In this document: piece by piece, positions 9,541 to 20,681 of the stretch
How positions within the stretch are numbered: the first letter of the stretch is position 1
Layout: every line of letters starts with the position of its first letter
DNA from: Clavaria fumosa
Lineage: Eukaryota > Basidiomycota > Agaricomycetes > Agaricales > Clavariaceae
Assembly: GCA_951802425.1 (NCBI GenBank)
Contig: OX637800.1
Coordinates: 2,356,001 to 2,420,000, forward strand
DNA length: 64,000 nucleotides
Direction of reading: 5' to 3'
Notes under the pieces: generated by a model
Seen by the model: only the letters and a program-made list of their open reading frames with translations
What the model was told of the DNA's origin: nothing
The model's database searches: none
Translations under genes and position numbers: made by a program

Positions 9541-10716
9541 TCAATCTTTTTTTGGCATGGAGTCATCTCCCTCGGAGGTGATTCGTGCAGCGCTGGCACT
9601 GGCCCGCGAGGTCCGCTTACGACACTCGTTGGCTTTGTGGCCCGCTATTCCACAGAAGAGGCACAGATTATTATCGAAACACCGTTGGCGTTCCTCTGGA
9701 GTCAGTTTTCCATCCTGACCCAGATGGGCCTTCTTTGTGTCGCTGGAGCTACTGGAGTTAGCGGAGCCCTCAGCGGCCTTTGGAACGGAGTTCCCAGAAG
9801 TCGAACCGGAGTTCACCGGACGCTTATCCAAGGGTTTCTCGGACTTGGTATTAGCGCCGGAAGTGCTCGGGGACTTGGGAATATCCGAAGTCTCCTTTTT
9901 TATGGTGTTGTTAGGCGTCGGAGCTTTAACGGAGTCCCGAGAGATCTCCTGCTGACGAGCCCAATAACGGCCATCAATCGCACTGGCTTGCTCGCGGAGT
10001 CCGCGGAGCGTGTCTGCGCGGTTAACGCGGGCCAGTTCGTCTTTGATGCGGCTAGCAAGTCCTTTGTAGAACTGCCACTGCAACGCGTACTCGTCCCAAT
10101 GGACAATGGACGCGAATCTGTTGAACGAAATGGTATATTTCATCAACTTCTGGTCCTCGCGCATCCGGAGGCGTTCGAGTTCGAACTCCACCTCGCGGAT
10201 CGCGTCGTAAGGACCAAAGTTCTCTGTAAGTTGAGCAACGAACATCTTATAGTTCGAAAGAACTGGATGGTCTTCACCATCCAGGATCATTGGTTCGAAC
10301 CATTCCAAGGCGAAGCCTCGGAGAAAGGAAAGGACATAGCGTACCTTATGAGAATCGGACTTGAACGCTCTTGGGCAATCAAGGAAGTTTAACTGGCATT
10401 GGACCAAGAAGCTTTTCAACTTCTTAGCATCCGAGCCATTGAATGTGTCGGGGTCGCGTGGTTTTACCGTATCCGGGCGCTTGTTGGCATTGATAATTTG
10501 CTGAAGAAGGCGTGCCGGAGTTGGTTCGCGCTCTGCTCGAGGTGTCAGAGGTTCATTTAGCTCATCGTCGTCATCAGTGACCACGGGATCTGACTCTTCA
10601 TCATGGTCCGGAGGTCCGGACACACTCGGAGTCGGAGTATTGTCGGCCAGTTCTGGAATGTCGACGTTGTCGGCAACAGGAGGTGGAGGTCGAGCACCGG
10701 AACGTGTAGTAGGCAT
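9541..10716 (-). CDS. Element C gag with zinc knuckle
   Basis: A 391-residue product starting MPTTRSGARPPPP, 40 bp inside the 5' LTR. The N-terminal region is acidic and Pro-rich. The retrotransposon gag domain spans about residues 75-230 (DPDTFNGSDAKKLKSFLVQC, then LEWFEP, YTISFNRFASIVHWDE). A Ser/Thr/Lys-rich linker leads to the CX2CX4HX4C knuckle CLFCGIAGHKANEC near the end. The ORF is intact. It stops just after MPKKD, where the A7 run sits. Confidence 0.93.
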   Translation of the reverse strand: MPTTRSGARPPPPVADNVDIPELADNTPTPSVSGPPDHDEESDPVVTDDDDELNEPLTPRAEREPTPARLLQQIINANKRPDTVKPRDPDTFNGSDAKKLKSFLVQCQLNFLDCPRAFKSDSHKVRYVLSFLRGFALEWFEPMILDGEDHPVLSNYKMFVAQLTENFGPYDAIREVEFELERLRMREDQKLMKYTISFNRFASIVHWDEYALQWQFYKGLASRIKDELARVNRADTLRGLREQASAIDGRYWARQQEISRDSVKAPTPNNTIKKETSDIPKSPSTSGANTKSEKPLDKRPVNSGSTSGNSVPKAAEGSANSSSSSDTKKAHLGQDGKLTPEERQRCFDNNLCLFCGIAGHKANECRKRTSRASASAARITSEGDDSMPKKD

Positions 10717-10756
10717 TGTTAAGTTTGTATATACGAGGTTTGAAGTTCGAATATAC

Positions 10757-11476
10757 TGTCACGGTCCTAACAAGGTTAGCGGCGAAGGGGTTAGCGGAGC
10801 GGAGATATTCTATCGGAGTCTGGTCGGAGTCCGATATCGGAGAAACGGAGAAGTAAACACGAGGAAGAGAGACTTATGGGACTGTGGCCTCAACGTATGT
10901 GTTGTGCCACCGCATATATACGTGTCCCTATTTATCAAACAAGAACAATACCTAAGGGAGGATCAGAACACAAGTCAAAACTCCGAAGTTGATCGGAGTC
11001 CGTCGGAGTTGGTCGGAGTTGATCGGATGACGTGGAGAACGTCGAGGACGATGAGGACGAAAGCTCAGAGATGTTTTTAGGATCAAGAGATGTTAATATT
11101 CGAACTGAGGAGCAGGGAGATACAGGTGGAAACTTATACTGCAAGGACAGAGTATAGGAGTAATGTGAAACAATGTACTTATCAAATTACTAGGAGAGTT
11201 TCACCACTTGTGCCTGTGCAATTTTCTTGGAACAAAGAAACAACAACAAAAGCAACTCCCATGGGTCAAGGGTATCCTCTCAGTAGTGAACAGAATGAGG
11301 GGATGGAGGGAGAAGGTTCTAGAATGAAGTCCGAATGGTCCGAAGGTCGGCAGAGTAAAGTCCAATGAAGATGCAGAGCGGGGCGTACGGAGTTACGGCG
11401 GAGCGGATCGGAGTTGGTACGGAGCTCGGAGTCCGGGGTGGGGATAGTGCTTATGCAAGCGGATGGGGTCGTAACA
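10757..11476 (-). repeat. Element C 5' LTR (720 bp)
   Basis: Partner of 3322-4046. On the minus strand gag starts 40 bp after its end. The interior is densely repeated in CGGAGT-type words. Confidence 0.95.
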
Positions 11477-11481
11477 CAGCC
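11477..11481 (+). repeat. Target-site duplication of element C, right copy
   Basis: CAGCC immediately after the LTR; the gag frame of element B resumes at 11482. Confidence 0.93.
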
Positions 11482-13333
11482 CGAAGAACCCGCCCAAATC
11501 GCACCTAGCCACGCCTCGTCCCCGCGCGAAGAAGCCGAGACCCTCGTGGAACAGCTCGGCTACCCGCGCTTCGACCGCCCTCGCCACCGTACTTACCAAA
11601 TTCTCAACAATACTCGCCGCCAATACGAAACCGGAACTCTCGATGAAGAATTAGCGTATCTCATTGAGACGACAAATCTCTACGAGGCATTGGTACGATT
11701 AACGGATGGATTCCGAGCTAACCCACAGAACCGGTTATACGAGAGTCAGCGTCAGTATCCAGGGACTACCGACCGCGGAGTTCCGACTCCTCCCGACCTG
11801 GATACCCCCTCGCGACCTCCAAGACAGGCTCAACCCACCAGAGGACCCCGGGATATGGCCCCGCTTTTCCAGGTCGCGGCTCAATCTCTTCAGAATTTCG
11901 CGAATCCTGCCGCGCCCGATGAGCGACCAGCCATTGTCTCCAGGATCCCAAGGTACACCGCCCCTTGCAGTAGCTGGCCTACGTGGACACAGCCAGCCAC
12001 TACTCTGAGTAGGGCGTTCCCTCGCGACCCTATAGGGACCGAAGCAACGCTTCAACCTGCCCCTCGCCTCGAGATTCCAGTCGAGCCCTTCCGCATTCCA
12101 CAACCGGAAGCGCGACCAGTACTCCAGATGGAGACGCGACCAGCATCTCGCCCTCCGTCACAGACTGAAGCTCCGCAGGTCCCTCCGGTCCCCCCTATGC
12201 CCCCACACCCCGCCGCCGTGCTTCGAGATGAGGCACCTGGAACCCACCATCACCACTACTATTACCAGGCCCCTCCCTCCGAAGGACCATTGGCCCGAGA
12301 CGCCTTCGCTCGAGAATCCAAGCTCGACACCAGACATCCCGAACCGTTCAATGGTTGTGACCAACGCAAGTGGAAACCTTTCATCACGGAATGCCTAATG
12401 ACTTTCTTCGCCAAGCCCGTAACCTTCCAAGGAGATCACGAGAGGGTTACTTTCGCCGCCTCTTACCTCACGGACACCGCGCAGAGCCACTACACCTCCC
12501 TCCTTCAATTCAATGCCGAACACCCAGCTCTACATTCCTGGGAAGGATTCATCCGCGAGTTTGGAGGGATGTTTGGGGTGGTCAACACGCAGATTGAAGC
12601 CGACCAGAACCTTCGCTTGTTGCAGATGGGCGAAAACGAATGGTTTTCGAACCACATCATCCGTTTCGAGTCCTTCGCTTTCGAATCCAACTGGAATTCG
12701 GCCGCCTTGCAATCAGAACTCTACCGCTCGATGTCCACGTGTATTAAAGAGGCCATGAAAGTCATTCTGCGACCTACAACGTATCAGGAACTTCGTGATT
12801 TAGCCATGCAGATTGACCAGAGACACTGGGAATATGAGAGTGAGACTCGCCGAACTCAATTCCGCGCTAACCCTCCTGCTCCCTGTCCCCCTGTTCAACA
12901 AGGTGGAAATCGCCCCTTGGCTCAACAAGGCGGAAATCGCAACTACCAGACGACGTCGCGACCTTATCCAACCGCTGGCAATAATCCTATGGCGCCCTGA
13001 CCAGCCGCAGGGAATCCCGCGACTTCGCCGCGACCTGCTAATCTGCCCCGTCAGCCGAATCCGAATCCGAATCCGCCCTACGTCCCCCTCAGCGATGAGG
13101 AACGAGAACATCATCATCAGGGAAACCTTTGTTTGAGATGTGGAAAGCTGGGACATTACAGCGTTGCATGCCCTGATCGACAATTAGCCGGACGAGCCGT
13201 CTTCATGCTAGAGGAAGGAGACGAAGAGATCCAGGAAGAGTACGAAGTTGAGGAAGAGGTAGAAGAGGATGTGGATGACCCGCACGAAGAGTTAAACGAG
13301 GAAGCGACTCAGGAGCTTCCGGGGGAACTCTGA
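11482..13333 (+). pseudogene. Element B gag, main piece with zinc knuckle, one internal stop
   Basis: This continues the gag interrupted at 3321. An N-terminal Pro-rich region is followed by a retrotransposon gag domain (around 12316-12830; DARHPEPFNG-like start, then WKPFITECLMTF) and a CX2CX4HX4C zinc knuckle (CLRCGKLGHYSVAC, 13127-13168). The tail is very acidic (EEE/EDD-rich). A TGA at 12998-13000 interrupts an otherwise continuous frame between the gag domain and the knuckle. It could derive from an arginine CGA by CpG decay. Gag ends at 13331-13333; pol follows in another frame. Confidence 0.85.
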
Positions 13334-13368
13334 GTCGCGACGATCCAACCCCCATACTCGCGCGGGCC

Positions 13369-16300
13369 GTGATTAGTTCCTCTTCCCCTCAATTTCCTTG
13401 CGACCTTTCTAATACTCCCATTGCTTCCCAGTCTTCCCAATCCTTCCTCATAAAGACACAAATACCAGATTTCAGCTCGATTCCCTTAAATACTCTCATT
13501 GATTGCGGCGCATCAATGAATTTCATCGATTTCACCCTTGCGAACTCCTGTCCAAACCTCCTAATGCCACTTCCGCAACCTCTACCGCTTCAATACTTCG
13601 ACGGAAGTTCCTCCAGCTCCAATATAACCCACTACGTCCACGCTAATATGAAATTCCCCGACGATACTATCCAACCCATTAAGTTCCTCGTCACTAAAAC
13701 TCATCCTCTCACTCCTGTGGTTCTAGGGCTCGATTGGTTGCGAACCTGGAACCCTAGGATCGATTGGACCAACCTCACTTTTAGTTTCGGACAGACAGCC
13801 CGCTCCGCGACCATCCCCCTCACTCTTCTGGACGCGAAACCCCCGAGTAAACCTCCCCCTGACCTCGTGAACTCAGCACTGAAACCCTCTAAACCCCCGC
13901 GAGTTCAATTGGTCAAGGCCACCACGCTTCGCCGCTTGGAGCAACAAGGAGAATTTATAGGTCTCCTATACTTCCAACCCACGAACAACCCCCATGACGA
14001 CGAATCCATACTCGCGAGTTCCGCGACCACTCAACCCCCTCCGAAACCCGAAGAAACAGTCCCGCACGAGTATCATGACTTCCTGGACGTCTTTTCTGAA
14101 GATCTAGCCCAGGAATTACCTCCGCACTGCGACTACGACCACTGAATTGAACTTGAGGAAGGCGAAACACCTCCTCACGGGAAGCTGTACAACATGTCAG
14201 AAGTGGAGTTAAAGACGTTAAAAGATTATTTGGACAACATGTTGGACAAAGGCTTCATTCGGCCGTCGAAATCCCCCGCAGGTGCACCGGTACTCTTTGC
14301 GAAGAAGAAAGATGGAAGCCTTCGCCTCTGCGTCGACTATCGAGGTCTCAACAAGATCACCCACAAAAATTGCTACCCCATTCCTCGAATTGAGACCCTC
14401 GTCGACCAATTGCGCTCGGCCAAAATCTACTCGAAGATCGACCTCCGTGTTGGGTATAACAACATGAGGATAGCTGAAGGAGACGAGTGGAAAACTGCGT
14501 TCCGCACTCGCTACGGCGCATTCAAATATCTTGTCATGCCGTTTGGACTCACGAACGCACCCGCGACCTTTCAGCACCTTATGAACGATATCTTTCACGA
14601 TCTGATCGACGTCAACATAGTAGTCTACCTCGATGACATCTTAATCTACTCGGATAACCTCGAACAGCATCGCGACCACGTCCGAGAGGTTCTACGACGT
14701 CTATGCAAGGCAGACTTACACGCGCGACCCGAGAAGTGTGATTTCCACACCACGACGGTCGAATACCTTGGAGTTATAGTGTCCCCCGACGGAATTACCA
14801 TGGATCCTTCAAAAATACAGGCCATTCTAAGTTGGCCCATACCCACGAAGATCCGTGACCTTCAGAGCTTTTTAGGCTTTGCTAATTTCTACCGAAGATT
14901 CATAGATAACTATTCCGGCATCGTCATTCCACTTACGCGACTCCTCCACAAGGATACGCCTTGGAAGTGGAGCACACGATGTCAAGAAGTCTTCGATATC
15001 CTCAAACAAGCCTTTACCGAAGCTCCTGTCCTCCGGCATTACGACCCCGATCACCCCATTACCCTCGAATGCGACGCTTCCGACTACGCGATAGCGGCCA
15101 TTCTCTCTCAAACCGATCCCGCGACTAACGAGCTACGTCCCATCGCTTTCCATGCACGTACAATGATCGCCGCAGAGCTCAACTACGACATTTACGACAA
15201 AGAGCTCCTCGCGATACACGATGCGTTCAAGCAATGGAGAGCGTACCTCGAAGGCACGCGATACCAAATTCAGGTCTTTTCAGATCACAATAACTTACGT
15301 TATTTCACCACCACGAAGCAACTCAGCCGTCGACAAGCCCGCTGGGCAGAGTACCTTTCCAGTTTCGACTATGTAATTCATTATCGAGCAGGAAAGCTAG
15401 GCGTGAAGCCAGATGCCCTCACGCGACGACCCGACGTCTACCCGAAGAAGTCCGACCAACCCGCGACTAATGCGCAAAACAACAAGGTCACGATACCACC
15501 GGAACTACTTCGAGCAGCCGTCATTCTCAACGAAGAAGCCCTGATTTCGCGAATTTGACACGCCCCTCGCAACTCCTACTTCTCCAAGAAAACACAGGGC
15601 GCTTCACAAGGTTGCGACAAGGCATTCTTGCTCTCGCCCGATGGCTCACTACTACTTCGTAATGGTAAAATATATGTCCCCGATCACGACTCCCTCCGAT
15701 TCGACATCTTATGCTCCAATCACGACCATAAACTATGAGGACATCCAGGTATAAGGAAGACAACCCAGCTAATAAACAGGTTGTTTTTCTGGCCAGGACT
15801 CTGAAAGGACGTAACCACCTACGTCCGTGGTTGTCACACCTGTGCAAGGGCAAAACCCGTCCGGCACAAACCCTACAGACTTCTCAAGCCCTTGCCCATA
15901 GGCGAGCGACCTTGGTCTTCGATTTCGATGGACCATATCGAAGCCCTCCCTCTCTCCGCGACCTTTGACTCGATCCTCGTCGTTGTCTGTCGACTTACAA
16001 AACAAGCGATTTTTATCTCTACCAATACTACCGACACCGCAAAAGAATTAGCCCAGCATTTCGTCACCCACATCTTTTCAAAGCATGGGCTACCCGCAGA
16101 TATAGTGTCAGATAGAGGAAGATTATTTGTTTCTAAGTTTTGGTCTTCGTTATGCCAAGCTTTGGATATTACTTCAAATCTCTCCACAGCTTACCACCCC
16201 GAGACTGACGGACAAACAGAACGAGTCAACCAGGTTCTAGAGCAATATATCCAAATATATACGAACTACCAGCAAGACGACTGGAATTACCAACTCCCGC

Positions 16301-16979
16301 TCGCCGAGTTCGTATACAATAACACCCCTCATAGCGCGACTGGTGTCTCCCCGTTCTTCACGAACAAGGGATACCACCCTAGACTCACGATTTCTCTCGA
16401 CGATGTACCCGCGCACGAAGCTCATATGGTCGCGACCGATCTCAGGACGCTTCACCAGCATCTACGAGACCAACTCAAGGTCGCGAACGAGGCCTACTCG
16501 CGCTTTGCGGACCCGAAGAGAGAGACTACGCCGGATTGGAAGGAAGGAACAAGAGTGTGGTTAGATTTGCGGAATGTGAAGACGAAGAGACCAATGAAGA
16601 AACTGGACTCGAAACGAGCCGGACCTTTCCCCATACTCGCGAAAGTTTTGACTCACGCATATTGTCTCCAGTTACTGAAATCGATGCGAGAAATTCACGA
16701 CGTTTTCCACGTTTCGTCTACGATGACACTTTCCCCCAGCGGCAACAGCAACCCCCACCCCCTATCGAGGTCGACGGCGAACAACATTATGAAGTCGCCG
16801 ACATACTAGGTTCTCGAAGGAGGGGTAGGAAAGTGCTTTACCTCGTACGATGGGAAGGTTACGGACCCGAGGACGACACCTGGGAACCAATAGAATCACT
16901 TTCCGGCTCGAAGGAACTCCTCAAGGACTTCCACGCGACCTACCTGGAAAAACCTCGCGCAACTCGCGCAACTCAATAA
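13369..16979 (+). pseudogene. Element B pol: protease, RT, RNase H, integrase, chromodomain; several breaks
   Basis: Aspartic protease is marked by LIDCGASMNFID near 13495. Reverse transcriptase has [24 protein letters not shown] and the catalytic YLDD ([12 protein letters not shown], about 14620). RNase H begins around 15060 ([13 protein letters not shown]). Integrase keeps the D,D,E residues (SMDHIEALPL, SDRGRLFVSKF, HPETDGQTERVNQVLE), and a chromodomain (YEVADILGSRR, VLYLVRWEGY, DTWEP) closes it. Damage seen: TGA at 14143-14145, a stop at 15556-15558 followed by a degraded stretch to about 15890, where the integrase zinc-binding region should be, and a frame change near 16710 just before the chromodomain. 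The element cannot make a full pol. Confidence 0.88.
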
Positions 16980-17077
16980 TTTTCCTCGCCTCTTTCTCGT
17001 TTTTTCTTCACTTTCTCACTTCGGACTTCACAGCAATTCATATATACGCAATAAAAATACAACAAGAAAATTTCTAT

Positions 17078-19087
17078 CTACTGCTCGCGAGCTTTTTCCT
17101 TCCCCTTTCGCGACCCTTCTGCTCCTTCCCCACCTTCCACACTTGTGACTTCTTCTTCCTCTCCCCCCTTATCCTCCTTTCCAACCACGGGACCCTTCAA
17201 CTCCACACCCCACTGATCCACCCTCGGGAGATCCAATAGTTCCCTCCGCACGCGACGTTGCTCCTGCTCCGCCCATTTCTCCACCCATGGCGGGAGCTCT
17301 TGAGGCGGCTTCAGCAAGAGGTCTTCGTAGGCAAAGAAGACCGTTTCGAGGCCTCGTCGTCCTCGAAATCGAGCCTCGCGGAGCTCGCCGACCATCGTCG
17401 CGCACCGACTGCGCAATTTTAGAAACAAACCATCAGCCCATCGTCAAGAATACGAAATCTGCGATGACTTACCTCGTTCCTGCTCCCTCGACGCCGATAA
17501 CTCCCCTTCCATCTTCCCTACAGTCGCGAACAATCCTATAAAAAAGACACGAATTAGTTCATTTTATACTCGTGACTATAGAACTTACTGTGTTCCGACT
17601 CCTCCACCTCCGCGAGCCTACGCTGAAGCTCCTCCAGCTCAATCCTTTGATCTAGATAAACAGGAGAATCAGTTAGAACATCGCGAGGTGAAATTACGAC
17701 TTACCGGCCCATTCCTTTTTCACCGTCGCGATTACCCCCTTTACTTCCTCAAATCCTTCGCGAGTCTTTTCCGTCGACGCCAGCCACTCTACGGGCAAAT
17801 TAGCTTATTTTACACTCGCGAGAGTTGACTTACCTTCTTTCTCCTTCTTCAAATCCTTTACTTCGCGACGCGAGTCCCTCAATTTGGTCTCCTGGTCTGA
17901 GGAAACAAGGAAATTACTTTGTGACACGGTAAAACAAGTGAATACTTACCTTCCCAGTCACCCTCAAGTGCCTTGAAATCCCTCTCCACCTCCACTATCC
18001 GCGCCCTCAATTTCGCGATCTCCGCATCCACCTCCTCCCTCCCTTTCCCTGCCAACATGCGAATTCAATAAAAAACACGAAAAGCCAGAGAGCATTGGAC
18101 ACTTACCTTTGTCACCCCTCCGCAATGCTACCAACTCGCGTTTCGCTACCGCCAGCTCTGCATCCAACTCCGTCTCCCGATGCGACTTGTATACCCACGC
18201 AATCTTCTGCGTGGGTTCTGCGACTTGCTGACGGAGCGTCGCGAGCTCCCTCTCGAGATCGACCCTTGGGACCAAGGTCCCCGCGACCTTCCCTCCCTCC
18301 TCCACCAACTCCCTTGACGATACTGGTTTCGCGACTCACCTTTTTGTCGATGGACCGGGTGTCGGGGACCGCGACCGAGCCCTGGTTTGTTTCCCGCGAG
18401 TCGGCCGGGTAGGAGTCCCCGGGACGGACAGGGTAGCATACCCTGTCCCCACTTGACTTGCGACCTTCGGAGTCGCCACCCCCAGCGTTTCCGACCCTTC
18501 GGCGCGCTTCAGCGCCTCGTCGACCTGCGCATCATCCCAACCGTATTCATTTTTGACGCGCCATCGCCGAAATTCTTGGACCCAGGAACATTTGCCGTGG
18601 TCCTCCACGCACTGGCGACACTTGCCGGCAGTGCTACGCACACACTGCCGGCCCTTTGCGACACAATTGTCGCAGTCCTGTGTTTTAACAATTAGAAGGG
18701 ACGAGTGGAACGAGAAATACTATTACGCACCTCGCGCTCCCTCTCGTTCCACTCCTTATTCTCCTTCACTGACCCGATTTTCTTCCAAGCCTTTAGAAAT
18801 TCTGCGGGCGATGGGTCAGCCCCGCCCGCGACTTCGCCCCTTATTCCGCTAGGGCCTGCAACATTTTCTTCCGCCCGACTTGGGCCCGCGACGTCGCTCC
18901 TCGTTTCGCTAGAGCCCGTGACCTTGCCCTTCTTCTTTTCACGCCCCGCAGTTTCTTCGCGAAGACGCGCGCATCGCTCTTGCTCGGCCTTTTGGTGGGC
19001 CAACATCTCGGCCAGCCTCACCCCTTTCGAACTCCTCGTATTCGCGCATTTCGTGTTCGAGTTGGGTTCCAGTGCGTTTGAGGACAT
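17078..19087 (-). CDS. Element B antisense accessory gene: Zn2Cys6-like motif and coiled coils, intron-rich
   Basis: The gene lies between the chromodomain and the 3' LTR, opposite to pol. Exon 1 (19087 to about 18728) has a Lys/Glu helix (LAHQKAEQERCARLREE). A GTGCGT...ACAG intron leads to an exon beginning CDNCVAKGRQC, which gives a CX2CX6CX7CX2CX6C cluster like a fungal Zn2Cys6 domain. Later exons are Glu/Lys/Arg-rich coiled coil. Introns follow with a GTGAGT donor near 18340 and identical GTAAGT donors at 18106, 17949, 17833, 17704, 17588 and 17472. The last exon ends at 17078 (GKEKAREQ then stop). No transcriptase-like domain is present. It is a DNA- or chromatin-binding candidate by inference only. 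Confidence 0.65.
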
Positions 19088-19216
19088 TGGAGGAGACCAT
19101 GATGGTTGAACTTAGAGGAAAATTTCGAGTGTCGTGACCTGATCAACAAACATCGCGCTGACTAACAGTCACATGACCTCCACTCTCGCGGGGCTCGAGG
19201 CTTGAAGGGGGGGTAA

Positions 19217-20680
19217 TGTCAGGACCCATCCATTTTTCCTCAACCTAACAACTCTATCACCACTCATGGACCTCCCGACATTCCCCTACCACCTCGCGAA
19301 CCCCCCTACACTCTTCCGAAACCCGCTATCAACTTCCGAACACCTCTCAGGCCTCCATCATCTCCTCACGACACTCGCAATCATACCACCATACTCGCGT
19401 CACCTCCCGCCACCTCACCTTACGTGTACTCACCGCCGAACCCACTATTCGATGCTCAACACGCTCTTACACGACTCCTGCAGCGACACGTGACTTGCTG
19501 CATGGCACACCGGCGTTACTCGCATTACTCGCGTTACCAGCGTTACTCACGTGACATACCGCCCAAAGACCGCCCAAGGTCACCTGCCTCACCAGCGCCG
19601 TCCACGTGACCGCTCGCCTGACCGCGCGACCTTAATGATGAAACGCGCCACTGGCGGTCAAGCTGTGTATCCTTTCAAATTATGTTCTCCCTTCTTCTTC
19701 TCAGTCGTCTATAACTGCATTAGCCCTGGACCAAGCCCCTCTGCCCAGTCGTAGTTACACATATGCTTATTTAGTTAGGTCGCGACCCATGACCGGTCAC
19801 GTCCGCGACCTTACCTATGCTTAGTTTACCCCTCGCGATCTTAGTAGAACACGCGCATGGTCACTCTACGACTAGTTATACCCCGTACTACTATAGTCTT
19901 GTCGCCTGGCACTCTCTGTACTTTCCCTTTCTCGTCATACTCCCTGCACGTACGTATATATAAGGTCTCGCATGTACTTATGGTACTCTAGACTTGATAT
20001 TGACACACATTGGTTTAAGCTTGAGGCTAGTACGCCCTTTGAGCTTGGAACCATTGCGATTGATAGGTCTTGTCTCTCTTGGTGACCACAAGACCGCCAA
20101 GACACACTCTACTCTGTTCTAACTCGCCCTCTGCGCTCGTACAACTCGCGCGATCCAAGTATTCTCTATTATTCGTCTTGGTACTGATCTTAGAACCCTA
20201 CAGGTTCACCTGTCGGTTGGCAAAGTCATCGCCTTCACTGACACATTCCTCAACACTGTCGCGACCACCGCGACCTTTCCAACATTGTCTATCTCTTTCA
20301 CCTCATCTTCTTCCTTCTCTACGCTTCGTTGGTCGACCTCGCGACCTTCTCAGCGTTGTCACTTTCTCCCACCTCGTCTGTTTCTTTCTTCATGCTTCAT
20401 TGGTCGACTTCGCGACCCTCTCAGCATCACCCATTTCCTCCCTCCTCGTCAATTTCCTCCTTTACACTTCGTCTACCGACTTCGCGACCTTCCTAACGAC
20501 GTCTTCCTCTTTTATACTTGTCTTCCTTCGCTCTTACATCTTCTCAGACGTCTTCGCGACCTTCCGGGACTGAGCATTCTCGACTGTGCTCTACAGTTGA
20601 TTGGTCTTAGCAAGTTTCCAGCATAGGTCACCAACAAGTCGATCTCTGACACTACTGTCGAGACGGGACAGGCCCTAACA
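19217..20680 (+). repeat. Element B 3' LTR, complete (1464 bp)
   Basis: It starts TGTCAGGACC and ends GGCCCTAACA, an imperfect terminal inverted repeat, directly after a G-rich polypurine tract. The TATA-like box is at 19955-19964. Short ORFs in it are shared with the 5' LTR and are not taken as genes. Confidence 0.95.
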
Positions 20681-20681
20681 G

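Larger units (their letters stand above)
3322..11476 (-). mobile_element. Element C: complete Ty3/gypsy chromovirus inserted in element B gag
   Basis: LTRs at 3322-4046 and 10757-11476 are near identical, and the element is flanked on both sides by CAGCC (3317-3321, 11477-11481), a 5-bp target duplication. On the minus strand the order is LTR, gag, pol (PR-RT-RH-IN-chromodomain), an antisense accessory ORF, a purine tract (AAGAGGGGGATAC, complement of 4047-4059) and LTR. Pol is broken by a frameshift near 7170 and a TGA at 6055-6057. About 14 substitutions per 720 bp between the LTRs, counted by eye, suggest a fairly recent insertion, younger than element B. Confidence 0.95.
1697..20680 (+). 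mobile_element. Element B: Ty3/gypsy chromovirus, interrupted by elements A and C, inserted in a copia element
   Basis: Two LTR copies (1697-3113, 19217-20680; the 1417 shared bases align without gaps) bound gag, pol and an antisense accessory gene. Element C interrupts gag at 3321/11482. When C and one copy of the CAGCC duplication are set aside, the gag frame continues without shift. Pol order is protease, reverse transcriptase, RNase H, integrase, chromodomain. A polypurine tract GAAGGGGGGGTAA (19204-19216) precedes the 3' LTR. The right flank (from 20681, GATAC...) is copia gag coding sequence. Pol carries several stops and shifts, so this copy is dead. Confidence 0.9.
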
